A DNA stretch of 50,659 nt, taken from contig CAJMLQ010000006.1 in NCBI GenBank assembly GCA_905214265.1, positions 1 through 50,659 on the forward strand, given 5' to 3'. Source of the stretch: an uncultured bacterium. Its GTDB lineage: Bacteria > Bacillota > Clostridia > Oscillospirales > Ruminococcaceae. A model generated the notes under the pieces. That model was given only the letters and a program-made list of their open reading frames with translations, did no database searches and had not been told where the DNA came from. Shown here piece after piece: positions 42,801-50,659 of this stretch. The stretch's first letter is position 1. Every line of letters begins with the position of its first letter. The position numbers and the translations under genes are program-made.

Positions 42801-45288
42801 GCTCTCCGAATTTATCGGTCATAAAGTATTCCGGATGTTCGTCAAAATACTTGTCGATCCAGAGGGTGGCTGTGCCGGAGTTGATGATGGAGCCGGCTAG
42901 ATTGTATTTCACACCGTCAATAATCTGTGTGCCGATCTCATCGCCGCCCATGTTGATCTTGTTCCGGGCTTCGAAATAGGTGTAATCCTGATCAATATGA
43001 TGGATACCGGTGGATCCCATGCCGCAAGAGTTCCAGGTGCGATAGCGGAAGGGAGATTTTTCGCGGTAATCCGCTTTCTTCACTGCCACGGTCTCTGCCG
43101 TCTCATACAGGGTCCCCAATTCTTCAACGCCGCGGGTCCAAATGATTCCGGCATTCTCCTCCAGGAAGTCATATACGCCATTGATTACGCCTTTGTACTC
43201 AGCCGCGAAAATGTAGATGATATTGTCTATCTGCCGCACGGCAAAACCGTCGGAATCTGCCAGGTACTCCAGGTCCTCCGGGAACAGCTCTGTTAGCTCC
43301 GGATAGGATTCTGGCGTTCCCAGCACGATCTGCAAATTCTGCCCGGGTTTCACACTGGCCGCTTGGGAGATGCGCACATCACCCACCAACCCCAGGTATT
43401 TCTGCAGTTCTGTCATAGCGAACTTCTCGAGGGCATTGGCTGTCTCGGACACGTACACTGTGACGTTGGAGCGTCCCTCATAGATCAGGCTGTCCAGATG
43501 GTAATCGCTGGGGAGCATTTCGCCAATGGCCTGCTCCAGAGCCGCCAGCGCGGTGTCCACATCTGCCTGAGTCGCCGTCCGGGAGTCCAATACCAGTTTG
43601 GCTTTTTCTGCGGCCTCCTTCAGCGCTTCCCGGGTCTCTTCCGTGTAATAGTCGTCCTCTGACGCTGCGACGCACTCGTCATACCGCAGTGCCAGCGCAT
43701 CCTTGTTGGGTCCTTCCACGATGACTTCGGTCCGAAGCAGCGGCAGACTCATTTCCTCTGTCATCCTCACCATGACACGGATGTCCGTCGTGCCTTCGCC
43801 TACGCCCTGGACCTTTCCATCCTCCAGAAGTTTTGCCGTACTCTCATCGCTGCTCTCATAACTCAGCTCCGCACCCTCTAGGTTCAGACTCAGCGTTTCC
43901 TCACTGACTCCCCCGACTTGCAGAGTCAAGGATTCCGGAACAGCTACTGCCGCCTCGGAACGTGTGCCATCCGCGGCGACGCAGATAACGGTAGCGGCGG
44001 CATCTTTCAGATCGCGCACCACATAAACGTTGCTGTAAACACCGGCTAACGTGTCTTCAGTGAACAGTGCGTAGTCGGCTCCTTGGTGGTACACCATGAC
44101 GGAGTTTTTGAGCGTCACTCCTGCCGCCTGAGGAACGAGATCGGGCAGCATTTTGGCCGGTTCTGCCGTATACCCGCTGTAATTCACCGCGGCGTCCATG
44201 CTGATGTTCTCAAACGTAACATTTTCATAGGTCTTAGGGTATCTGGCAGTAAACGCAGTGGGATCTGCATTGTAAGCATAGGTATCGTAGGCAAAGTAAG
44301 CCACAAAAGGATGAGCGCGATTGACCTCCAGCCCATCTACCGTTACATTTGCCACCCGGATATTGGATACGGTGGTTTCACCCTTGTCGCCTAAATATGT
44401 ACTGAAGAGGCCGGAATCCTTGTTGGCGTCCAACTGGCAGTCCGTGATGGTCACGCCGTCAATAGTCGTCCCGCTGAGGATGCGGTCTGCAAACAGTGCT
44501 GAGTGCCAGCACTGGTCTCCGTTTTCCTCTGCGGAATGGAACAGGCTGCCGCAATTTTCCAGCGTAATATTCGAAATTCTGCCGCCGGCAATGCCAAAGG
44601 CTACCGCTGCGCCATCAGAGCCGGAGTATATATACTGGTTCAGTACTTCCACGTTCCGAAGGGTCACATTGTCGACTACGGTCCCGTTTGAGCCCGCACC
44701 GTAAATGGCGCCGCCCCCGTACTGCAGATACATGAGCGTATCCTCAATGACCAGGTCCTGAATCGTCGCGTCTCCGGCTATGCCGATCAGTCCGCTATAT
44801 TCAATGGCCGGAGTATTCCCCCAGGAGTCTTTTCCAGAGGTGATATCACCGGGACGGCTGTAATGTTCCAGCCCGGAAATTGTATAACCATTGCCGTCCA
44901 ACCAAATATCACAGATTGCCGGCTCATAATCAGCGTTTTCAGAATGGGTCGTTCCATCGTGTCCAATGGGCATCCACCCCAGACCGCCGTTATAGAAAGC
45001 GCCGCCCTCTTCGAAATCGGCTTTCTCAAAAACAATGTCGTCACCCAACTGGAAATATCCGTCTACATGTCCCTCGGTGTTTATATGGGTCCGAATCGCA
45101 TCCAGTTCCTCTTTGGTCGTGATGATGTGCGGACTTTCTTCGCTGCACTCCGTACATGCCGTCCACGCCGGGGCTCCACCCCCTTCACCGGCGAGCACAG
45201 GTGCTGCTGGCAGTGCGCTTGCACCCATCGCCAATGCAAGCAATCCTGCGATTGTCTTCTTCCTTGCTTTTTCCTTGGTTACCGTCAT
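39877..45288 (-). CDS. Secreted multidomain glycan-binding protein with GH67-like core and choline-binding repeats
   Basis: The 1803-residue protein starts with a signal peptide (KKTIAGLLALAMGASALPAA, cleavage near VLA-GEG). In order it then has: a right-handed beta-helix region (about 150-420, e.g. NGTVVDNVTLRNVEVLNQ); a Big2-like Ig domain (about 445-525); a FIVAR-like helical segment (530-600); a DUF4838/GH67-like region (about 610-1165, with YRTWNSCGMGSTGIHHI); two tandem CBM9/DOMON-like modules (about 1178-1395 and 1405-1607, each beginning ENLTISSGPWAD and holding DNWWTCGGE); and at least six choline-binding repeats of about 20 residues (about 1640-1803, e.g. GTWYYMDDNGVMLTGW). It probably sits on phosphocholine-bearing cell-wall polymer and degrades or binds an external glycan. 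ATG has GGGAGGAG upstream. Confidence 0.88.
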   Translation of the reverse strand: MTVTKEKARKKTIAGLLALAMGASALPAAPVLAGEGGGAPAWTACTECSEESPHIITTKEELDAIRTHINTEGHVDGYFQLGDDIVFEKADFEEGGAFYNGGLGWMPIGHDGTTHSENADYEPAICDIWLDGNGYTISGLEHYSRPGDITSGKDSWGNTPAIEYSGLIGIAGDATIQDLVIEDTLMYLQYGGGAIYGAGSNGTVVDNVTLRNVEVLNQYIYSGSDGAAVAFGIAGGRISNITLENCGSLFHSAEENGDQCWHSALFADRILSGTTIDGVTITDCQLDANKDSGLFSTYLGDKGETTVSNIRVANVTVDGLEVNRAHPFVAYFAYDTYAYNADPTAFTARYPKTYENVTFENISMDAAVNYSGYTAEPAKMLPDLVPQAAGVTLKNSVMVYHQGADYALFTEDTLAGVYSNVYVVRDLKDAAATVICVAADGTRSEAAVAVPESLTLQVGGVSEETLSLNLEGAELSYESSDESTAKLLEDGKVQGVGEGTTDIRVMVRMTEEMSLPLLRTEVIVEGPNKDALALRYDECVAASEDDYYTEETREALKEAAEKAKLVLDSRTATQADVDTALAALEQAIGEMLPSDYHLDSLIYEGRSNVTVYVSETANALEKFAMTELQKYLGLVGDVRISQAASVKPGQNLQIVLGTPESYPELTELFPEDLEYLADSDGFAVRQIDNIIYIFAAEYKGVINGVYDFLEENAGIIWTRGVEELGTLYETAETVAVKKADYREKSPFRYRTWNSCGMGSTGIHHIDQDYTYFEARNKINMGGDEIGTQIIDGVKYNLAGSIINSGTATLWIDKYFDEHPEYFMTDKFGEPLRSQYGSNLNFYSMEAAEALAAELIALSEKQGSNIVDHGIQDNQHFCMIVDDGEGGKVDLASLPFTTEDGVTVTPDMKNYKSTVFFNFLNHVARTIKKTNPDIRITTLSYIYTETPPAMPIEDNIIIVFAPIYADDHAPITAPSNASTKANLDGWAKLTKNVMVYNYYFSLPSTIYSRPIAEKVQADLQYYASLGLLGLNPEGNVDSSIEDSDSNKAWDMNTMYMWEMNQLFWDPYLDLDELTRKYCKLAYGEAADDMYRYYELIQEGWDSDDSYVWYITGADTYIKKLVIDAGVADEVLTCLDSAYEKTDGVEQKRIAPIRQTMYEQIDLFTDFETEDGVAYYNESGKDVLTAEENLTISSGPWADVKPLTVFKTTGLTDSGRNLQIRLMWDKENLYIASILPNEKIGTDQDPHAPEKEKPLSDTDNWWTCGGEFMENYICGDMTYTSNYAAYFSNAYDHQLMYNSNIEFQAKPYSWESFSKVHTEGEPSERYWMNVQVIPFATMGVTWDTAVLGGTFLFNTDTTVVDDNNPFGTGIFGWCGAGNWSTASFRRIQLADAAGSIEEETGKAYYNASGESVLTAKENLTISSGPWADAKPLTMFKHNKNMSESSRDLQVRMLWDKENFYVATIFPNEKIGTENDPHAPEKEVPMSSTDNWWTCGGEYTSVYLCGDMTTKDDYSCYYANGYDHNLQYNVGVVFQPGPYKWKSYSRIHTEGEPEERYWMCVRVIPFDVLGVSPDNAALGGTFLFNTDDNGTFGWYGSGSWSPASFRSIELVDETGGDLPDDGPVVNPYLPSKDITPAPETSVDLGKWVQADDGHWEYHSKDGTPLTGWQKDKGTWYYMDDNGVMLTGWQKIDGVWYYLYNWGGMATGWLWWNGDWYYLSEDGSMLANCWLLWNGNWYFFNRGGAMLADDWILWNDSWYYLSGNGVMITNQWVLWKGNWYYLTNSGKMAADTVINGYTVNANGIWIA
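40465..41770 (-). repeat. Internal tandem duplication encoding two binding modules
   Basis: Two coding blocks of about 600 bp each (roughly 41130-41770 and 40465-41070) encode modules that share ENLTISSGPWAD, RLMWDKENLY or RMLWDKENFY, NEKIG, DPHAPEKE, DNWWTCGGE, HTEGEP, ERYWM and LGGTFLFNTD. They differ at many codons, so the duplication is not recent. Confidence 0.85.
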
Positions 45289-45435
45289 AGCTTGTACTCC
45301 TCCCTTACTGTCATCCCCAAATCATGTTTGAATAACTGCCACCTCCAATTATCTATCATACCAATCACATTAGATCAAAAAGCGAAATTCATCGATTTGT
45401 ACGATTATTGTGACTTTTTTTATCTATTTGTGTTA

Positions 45436-45464
45436 ATTATCTCGTAAAACTGTTTCTATGTCAA
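45436..45464 (-). promoter_or_regulatory. Promoter of the large secreted-protein gene
   Basis: On the minus strand TTGACA (45459-45464) and GATAAT (45436-45441) are 17 bp apart. The leader to the ATG is about 140 nt and A+T-rich. Confidence 0.75.
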
Positions 45465-45468
45465 GGTT

Positions 45469-45531
45469 ACACTTTTTTCTTCCCGCACAGTTTTTTCTTA
45501 TGGAAAAAGCTGTGCGGGAAGAAAAAAGTGT
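45469..45531. repeat. Long near-perfect inverted repeat
   Basis: Arms of about 29 bp (22 bp perfect, beginning ACACTTTTTTCTTCCCGCAC, one mismatch further in) surround a 4-nt loop. It stands four bases upstream of the -35 of the secreted-protein gene. It is longer than a normal terminator; it may terminate transcripts from either side or be a miniature element. The remaining gap 45532-45800 shows no gene. Confidence 0.85.
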
Positions 45532-45800
45532 ATGATATCTGATTTAACTTCCATCAGCGCAAATGGAAGATTTAAGCGTCTATCTTGAAAACAGTTGTCT
45601 GAAAAGGAATCATATACAAGTTATTTGCGTCATAAAAACAAGAACGTCCGAAATCCTGAAAAAAGAGGATATCGGGCGTTCCTGTTGGAAAAAGGTCATT
45701 GGTGTTGCGAAAATTAGTTTAGCAGATAAACAAATGAGAAAATGTCGAATGATTTTAATATATCCAGAATATCAGTCGGTTTCAGGGTACAGCCTGCACA

Positions 45801-48800
45801 CTATAAAACAGGCGAAAGAACCCATCGGTCGTTTTCCCACTCGAATACCGCTGTTTCCAGCGGAAGCTCTGCCGCCCGCTGCTGGACTTCGGCTAAAGAA
45901 GGAGTACTGGGCCAACTTGCTCCCAGCCACTCAAACTCGCCGTCCCGCATGACATTTGGGTTATATTCTCCGGGATACCAGTAAAGGGTAGCATATTGGA
46001 CGCTCAGCCTGCCGTCTTCTTCCGTAAAGGAAACCGGATAACAGTGGGTAGAATTCTCAAATCCGATGGCATAGGCCATAACAACCGTGTCCTCTTCCGG
46101 GTAATATTGCAGCAAATCACCGCTGTTCTCCCAAGCCGGCTGGGTACTGCTGCCCCAGGCATCCTGAATCGCCGCCCGGAAAACCTCACTGGGTAGAAAG
46201 ACGGTCAGAGCCAATTCCATATCGTCCCGGAAATATGCGTATTCCTCGTGGGAATCCAAAAAGGCGGCCACTGTTTTTTTCCAGCCTTCCCACTTGTCAG
46301 AGGCCTTATATTCCGCAAACAATTCGGCGAAGCGATAGTAGAACTGATTATAAAACATAGCGGCTGGCCTGCCGGTATCGGGATTTACCCAGTTCATATA
46401 ATTTAACAGCTGCTCTACCCGGAAAGTGGTCTCATCCCGATAAAGCCGGGGCATTGCTTCAGCGGCCATGGCGTAGGCCTCTGCCAGCATCTGTTCATTC
46501 GCCAGTCCCTGCTGGACACCCTCCGCAAGGGATACGGCAGACGGCGCATCTCCTGCGGTAAAGATGAGCAGGATGGAGTCTGCTGTATCGTAAAAGGTAT
46601 ATCCCCCCGCCTCAAAAGAGCGGACCCCGTCCGGCATCAAACCCGGCGCAGCCTTGACATCCGCATAGGAGCCGCTGGGATTTCTCGAAACCAGGCAGAC
46701 TGCGGTATTCCCCTGCAGGGACAGAACGAACGCCCGGCGGTTGTCGTACCGCAGGCGGGTGTCCCCTTGCAAAAGAGCAGCCGCGTCAAGGATATCCATT
46801 TGATTTTCTGCCTGAAAAATCATCATGCTGCTGTCGCGTCCTGTGTAATAATCGGAATAATAGTCCGGATACCCATTTGATTCCAATCCATATCCGATTC
46901 CGCCGGCATAATCCGGGTAATTGGAAGCCGCTGTATAGTAATAGGGCACTGCCTGCTCATTCTGCGGCAAAAGCTCCAAAATCACCGTATCTCCGTCTTC
47001 ATAAAAATTGGCGGAAGCGAAGTTCGTGTTTTGGTCTGTAAGGTCCCGGACCGTGGCGGTCGGTTTGGGAGGCAGCTCCGGAGGCTGTTCACAGCGGGTC
47101 CACCGCAGAGGGTGAAACGCACCGCTGAAAATCGTGTTGGAGTAAGCAGAATAATTTCCTACACGGGAATTCAGGAAAAGAGGTTCGTTGAAAAGCTCCA
47201 GCAGCGCCTTATCCATTTGCGCGGGAGGGGTCTCATCCCTTGGAACCAGCGGACGCAGATCTGGGTTCTGCATGGTATCCAAAAGCTCTCCAGCAGGGCG
47301 GCAGTACAGGACACTGGTCGGGGATTCCTCTTCTGCCGGCAGGATTTCCCGGGTCAGGATCCACTCCCGGCTGACGTGTGCAAGGAATCCATTCAGCTCG
47401 ATGGGATCACTCAGCAGCTTCTGTTCCAGATCCAGCAAATAGAGCCGCTGGCCCTCCAGCTTATAGCTGCGGTCAATGACAGCGGCAGTGCTGCGGTCGA
47501 TGAGCTGGATGACGACCCGGGGCGAATAGAAATTGTCGCCGCTGATGCTCAAAGGGGCCTCTCCTTCCAGGGAAAGATACTCCGGCGAATACCCGCCGAA
47601 ATCCATCGTAAGGAGGGTTTCCAGGGTATTCGGGTCGATGAGTTCCACCGTCCAACCCGCGTCTTCCAGCAGATAATAGGCAATGGTTCCATCTTCCAGG
47701 ATTTTATAAAATGAATTTAAAAGCCCGTCTTCCGCATAGTAGATACTTCCGGTAAGAATGCGGGTTTTCCATTCCGCCCCATCTTTTGCGGCCAGCACCA
47801 TCCCGTTTGCAAAGGGGTAATTGCTCATTCGGATATCCGCCGTGACAGTATTGCCGCTGTTTGAAAAGGCGACGTTCTCGAGGCCGTCGTAATCTCCGAT
47901 CAACAAATCCTTTTCTTTATAGAATTCCCGGATTTCCCGTTCATCCAGCAGCTGCACTGTTTCGCCGCCGCTGCTGCTCAGCTGAAGAGCATAGCCGTTA
48001 TAATAAGCCGCCACGGCCCCGTCATCGGTTAAATGAACATCTGCACAGCGGTAATGCTGCGGAGAATATTGAAATTCCGGCCAGTTGGTATAATAGTTGG
48101 AGAGACCGTCCGGTTCCAGACTGATTCCCCAGACAAAAGCTCCCACATCCTGGGAATAGCCCGCAAAGCCGGAAAGCTCCAGGTCATAGAGCGCATTTTT
48201 CACTGGGCGGATCTGCTCGATTCGCAGGGTAGGGGAATCTTCCTGATGAAGGATTTTCCCATTGGAAAGGTCGATAACCGTCAGTTGTTCGGAGCTCGCA
48301 TCATCCGGCCTGCCCCACCAGATCAAATTGTCCCCAATTAATGCTTCCGTTCCCCACCAGTTGGGAAATTCACCGGAGAGCCGGGTGAATCCCGGGGCGG
48401 TTTCATCAAACAGGTTGGTAGACCACCCCTGATAAGGAACAGCCTGAAACTCCTCGAAAAGCCCGGCAAAGGGGACTGCTGAAAGCCGGACCTGAGTATC
48501 TCCCATGGACAGCAGCACGGATTCCCCCTGTTCCCAAAGGTAGACCTGTGCTCCCCCCAGAGGATTGACCAGATTCACATAGATCTCTTGATAAGGCTGC
48601 TCTCTGTCCGGTTCCACCCCGGAAACGATCTCACCGGGAGACGCAAGGATGGCGGCGGAAAGCCTGGAAATAAATTCCGGACGGAGTGCGAAATAATCGG
48701 CATATTCCCGCATCCCCCAGAGTGTTTCCGCATTGATCAGGGCCGAGAGAATCTGCTGCTGCGCTTCAGGCAAAGCGGCATATTCGGTCGATTTTTCCAA

Positions 48801-50174
48801 TAGCTGGACACGGAGGGTTTCTTCTGTGCCAAGGGGCACTGCATACGCCTTCTCCTGTTCCTCTTGAAAAATAACCGCCTGCGGATCCATCTGGGAAAAA
48901 GCAAAGACCTTTTTACCCGCCGTGACGCTCACCGACGAGAATTCCTGCAGCTCCGGCAGGCGTTCCAGTTCTGTCCAGTTTTCCGGATGAAAGAAGGCGG
49001 CCAATTCCTTATCAGCGGTGACGTGCAGTGGAATTCCCGCCAGCGTGACATCCAGTGAATCTCCCGCCTCCAAAACAGGCTCCCGGATTGGGTCTGTAAG
49101 GAGGAACACGGCTCCTGCCGCCACCACAAGCACTGCGGCAATCGAAATCCAGAAGGGAGGCTTTTTGTAGGAAAGAGCATTTTTTACCCGGCTTTTCAGG
49201 TTGGATTCACCAAACATCAAAAGCGGAGAAAAGGCCCGGTGCTGCCAAACAGACAGTTCCACCAGAGCCGTCGCATAGGTTTTGGCAGAATCCTCCCCCA
49301 GGCGGGACAGGGCCGCTTCATCGCAGGAAAGCTCCATATCCTTGGAGGAAAATTGGAATGCCAGCCAGATCATGGGGTTGAACCAGTGGATACCGGCCGC
49401 CAGCAGAGAAAGCAGACGGATGAGATGGTCCCCCCGCCGGATATGCACCAGTTCATGCAGAACCATGCAGGTTGCCTGTTCTTCCGGCACCTCCTCTTCC
49501 GGCAGGATAATCCGAGGCCGAAAGAAGCCGATAACCAGCGGGCTGCTGGCATAACTGGAGCGGTACAGCCGGACAGGCCGCCGGAATGGGTGACGGAGCA
49601 TGGTGTTGCAGCGTTCAAATAGCGATTGATCCGGCAAAAGGCAAGCCGTGCGATACCGCTGCCGCAGAAACAGGTAGCTCCCCGCCCCTCCCAAAAGGAA
49701 AACCGCCGCACCACCCAGCCAGATCGCCGCCAAAAGGGCCGGCCATGACGGCTCCCAAGACGAAACCGTCTCCGATTCAGCAGGAAACACCGGCTGATCC
49801 GACCGGGAGGTTTCTGGCCGAGAAAATTCCGTCTGCTGCACCGGTTTCTCCGGAGTCGGAACTTCCGGGATCACTGTCTCTTTCTGATAGATCCCGTTAG
49901 AGGGAAACGTCACCTGGGGTGCCGTATTGGTTCGGAGATCCTGCTCAATCGTATATTGCGGGGTATACTCCGTGGGAGTGAAAATACTGGTAGGACTTGG
50001 CAGTGAAACCGGGAACAGCAGCCGTATCAACACCACTCCCCAAAGGGCATAACACACCCGGCGAGGGAGCTTTTTCCCAATCACCGCCCGGATCAACAGG
50101 ATGATCCCCGCAATCATCCCGGCGGTTAAACTGATTTTTACAAGTTCCAAAAAAACGGAAACCAGTGCATCCAT
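45801..50174 (-). CDS. BlaR1/MecR1-type M56 membrane metalloprotease with very large extracellular domain
   Basis: The 1457-residue protein begins with the M56 region: helices near residues 8-30, 38-58 and 150-175, then HELVH (240-244) with ELSCDEAAL, the zinc site, and a fourth helix near 338-358 (FWISIAAVLVVAAGAVFLL). About 1100 extracellular residues follow; normal BlaR1 has some 250 forming a penicillin-binding domain. I see no transpeptidase-like series there. Parts read like beta-propeller blades (WWGRPDDASSEQLTVIDLSN and later similar strands). It should cleave or trigger loss of the BlaI-type repressor encoded 12 bp upstream once its outer domain senses a signal, which may not be a beta-lactam. 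Confidence 0.82.
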   Translation of the reverse strand: MDALVSVFLELVKISLTAGMIAGIILLIRAVIGKKLPRRVCYALWGVVLIRLLFPVSLPSPTSIFTPTEYTPQYTIEQDLRTNTAPQVTFPSNGIYQKETVIPEVPTPEKPVQQTEFSRPETSRSDQPVFPAESETVSSWEPSWPALLAAIWLGGAAVFLLGGAGSYLFLRQRYRTACLLPDQSLFERCNTMLRHPFRRPVRLYRSSYASSPLVIGFFRPRIILPEEEVPEEQATCMVLHELVHIRRGDHLIRLLSLLAAGIHWFNPMIWLAFQFSSKDMELSCDEAALSRLGEDSAKTYATALVELSVWQHRAFSPLLMFGESNLKSRVKNALSYKKPPFWISIAAVLVVAAGAVFLLTDPIREPVLEAGDSLDVTLAGIPLHVTADKELAAFFHPENWTELERLPELQEFSSVSVTAGKKVFAFSQMDPQAVIFQEEQEKAYAVPLGTEETLRVQLLEKSTEYAALPEAQQQILSALINAETLWGMREYADYFALRPEFISRLSAAILASPGEIVSGVEPDREQPYQEIYVNLVNPLGGAQVYLWEQGESVLLSMGDTQVRLSAVPFAGLFEEFQAVPYQGWSTNLFDETAPGFTRLSGEFPNWWGTEALIGDNLIWWGRPDDASSEQLTVIDLSNGKILHQEDSPTLRIEQIRPVKNALYDLELSGFAGYSQDVGAFVWGISLEPDGLSNYYTNWPEFQYSPQHYRCADVHLTDDGAVAAYYNGYALQLSSSGGETVQLLDEREIREFYKEKDLLIGDYDGLENVAFSNSGNTVTADIRMSNYPFANGMVLAAKDGAEWKTRILTGSIYYAEDGLLNSFYKILEDGTIAYYLLEDAGWTVELIDPNTLETLLTMDFGGYSPEYLSLEGEAPLSISGDNFYSPRVVIQLIDRSTAAVIDRSYKLEGQRLYLLDLEQKLLSDPIELNGFLAHVSREWILTREILPAEEESPTSVLYCRPAGELLDTMQNPDLRPLVPRDETPPAQMDKALLELFNEPLFLNSRVGNYSAYSNTIFSGAFHPLRWTRCEQPPELPPKPTATVRDLTDQNTNFASANFYEDGDTVILELLPQNEQAVPYYYTAASNYPDYAGGIGYGLESNGYPDYYSDYYTGRDSSMMIFQAENQMDILDAAALLQGDTRLRYDNRRAFVLSLQGNTAVCLVSRNPSGSYADVKAAPGLMPDGVRSFEAGGYTFYDTADSILLIFTAGDAPSAVSLAEGVQQGLANEQMLAEAYAMAAEAMPRLYRDETTFRVEQLLNYMNWVNPDTGRPAAMFYNQFYYRFAELFAEYKASDKWEGWKKTVAAFLDSHEEYAYFRDDMELALTVFLPSEVFRAAIQDAWGSSTQPAWENSGDLLQYYPEEDTVVMAYAIGFENSTHCYPVSFTEEDGRLSVQYATLYWYPGEYNPNVMRDGEFEWLGASWPSTPSLAEVQQRAAELPLETAVFEWENDRWVLSPVL

Positions 50175-50186
50175 GCCATTCTCTCC

Positions 50187-50552
50187 CTATTTGGATTTTG
50201 TGTGCTGGTCAATAAGGGATTTTAGCTCCTGGGCTTCTTCTGCGGTGAATTCCTCCTTGGAAAGGAAATTGGTAAGGAATAACCGGGACGATCCCTGAAA
50301 TAGTTTGTCGATAAGGCTTTTGCTTTCCGAAAGCATCACCTGTTCCCTGCTGACCAAAGGTGTGACAATCGCGTTTTCATTGAGCAGGATTCCCCGCCCG
50401 GCTAATTTTTTGATAACCGTAAACACCGTGGATTTTTTCCAGCCCAATATCTCTCCTGCCATCTGTGCCAACACTGTGGAACGCACTGGCGCATGATCCC
50501 AAATCAGTTCCATCAGCCGCAGCTCTGATTCGTAAATCTGAATGTGTTCCAT
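50187..50552 (-). CDS. BlaI/MecI/CopY-family repressor
   Basis: The 121-residue winged-helix protein opens with ESELRLMELIWDHAPVRSTV, then GWKKSTVFTVIKKLAGRGIL (recognition helix and wing) and a C-terminal dimerisation part (SKEEFTAEEAQELKSLIDQH). ATG follows GGAGGAG. It would repress its own operon with the BlaR1-type protease gene; proteolysis after signal sensing relieves repression. A matching palindrome lies just upstream. Confidence 0.92.
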   Translation of the reverse strand: MEHIQIYESELRLMELIWDHAPVRSTVLAQMAGEILGWKKSTVFTVIKKLAGRGILLNENAIVTPLVSREQVMLSESKSLIDKLFQGSSRLFLTNFLSKEEFTAEEAQELKSLIDQHTKSK

Positions 50553-50566
50553 TTTCTCCTCCTTTT

Positions 50567-50584
50567 GGTCTATCGAAATAGACC
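50567..50584. promoter_or_regulatory. Operator-like palindrome of the BlaI/BlaR1 operon
   Basis: GGTCTATCGAAATAGACC has 7-bp arms (GGTCTAT / ATAGACC) around four bases and lies 15 bp before the BlaI ATG, overlapping the expected transcript start. It differs from the TACTACA-type boxes of classical BlaI. A TATCAT hexamer upstream on the minus strand (50599-50604) may be the -10. Confidence 0.65.
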
Positions 50585-50659
50585 TTCTCTGCTTTCATGA
50601 TAGCATAATGCTTACTGAACAATGGCCCATTTTTCTTGGGAGGGAGAATCGCAAGCAGA

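Noticed and set aside
1..50659. CRISPR array, rRNA genes or prophage structural genes
   Set aside because: No spaced direct-repeat array, rRNA-like segments or phage morphogenesis motifs were seen.

Overview
The window looks like a chromosome segment of a moderately G+C-rich Gram-positive Clostridia. Oscillospiraceae or a near relative is my best guess; no rRNA or marker gene fixes it. Supporting signs are strong AGGAGG-type ribosome sites, frequent TTG starts, textbook sigma-A promoters with 17-bp spacers, lipoproteins with an L-x-x-C lipobox, LplB/LplC-type sugar permeases, YesN-type AraC regulators, a BlaI/BlaR1-type pair and choline-binding repeats. Most genes lie on the minus strand.

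Region 0-3.6 kb is a choline module: a BCCT transporter downstream of a fused HTH / LicC-like nucleotidyltransferase / LicA-like choline kinase. It is driven by a perfect promoter that carries a duplicated operator-like sequence. Region 3.6-10 kb holds housekeeping and stress genes: nagA, a MATE exporter, a HAD hydrolase, a pyrophosphatase-like/Nudix fusion, paired half-size TauE/SafE genes, thioredoxin and a trans-editing deacylase. Region 10-16.2 kb is an ATPase-less CUT1 sugar ABC transporter with its own membrane-bound AraC-type regulator.

Region 16.3-23.1 kb is a polyamine operon (speD, speA, speE, speB, carboxynorspermidine synthase, nspC). It carries two potential routes to spermidine and is preceded by a roughly 355-nt, highly structured leader that ends in an intrinsic terminator just before speD. 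The leader promoter is divergent from the promoter of two tRNA-Leu genes. Region 23.4-26.5 kb has an unassigned A+T-rich gene, decayed sequence and a metallophosphoesterase. Region 26.5-32.5 kb is a second CUT1 transporter with a second membrane AraC regulator.

Region 32.6-33.9 kb is a graveyard of mobile DNA: serine recombinase, IS3 and probable IS30 remnants. Region 34-45.4 kb is a carbohydrate-related island. It has an orphan YesN-type response regulator, a DUF5060-type putative glycoside hydrolase, a DUF4832/DUF4874-type protein and an 1803-residue secreted protein. That last protein joins a beta-helix, a GH67-like (DUF4838) core, two tandem binding modules and choline-binding repeats. 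Region 45.8-50.6 kb is a BlaI repressor with an unusually large BlaR1-type membrane protease.

Two links cross the window. The choline kinase/transporter at the left end could supply the phosphocholine that the choline-binding protein at the right would bind. Two transporter loci and one response regulator point to a carbohydrate-foraging lifestyle. The leader RNA before speD and the oversized BlaR1-like sensor are the most promising leads for something not yet described.
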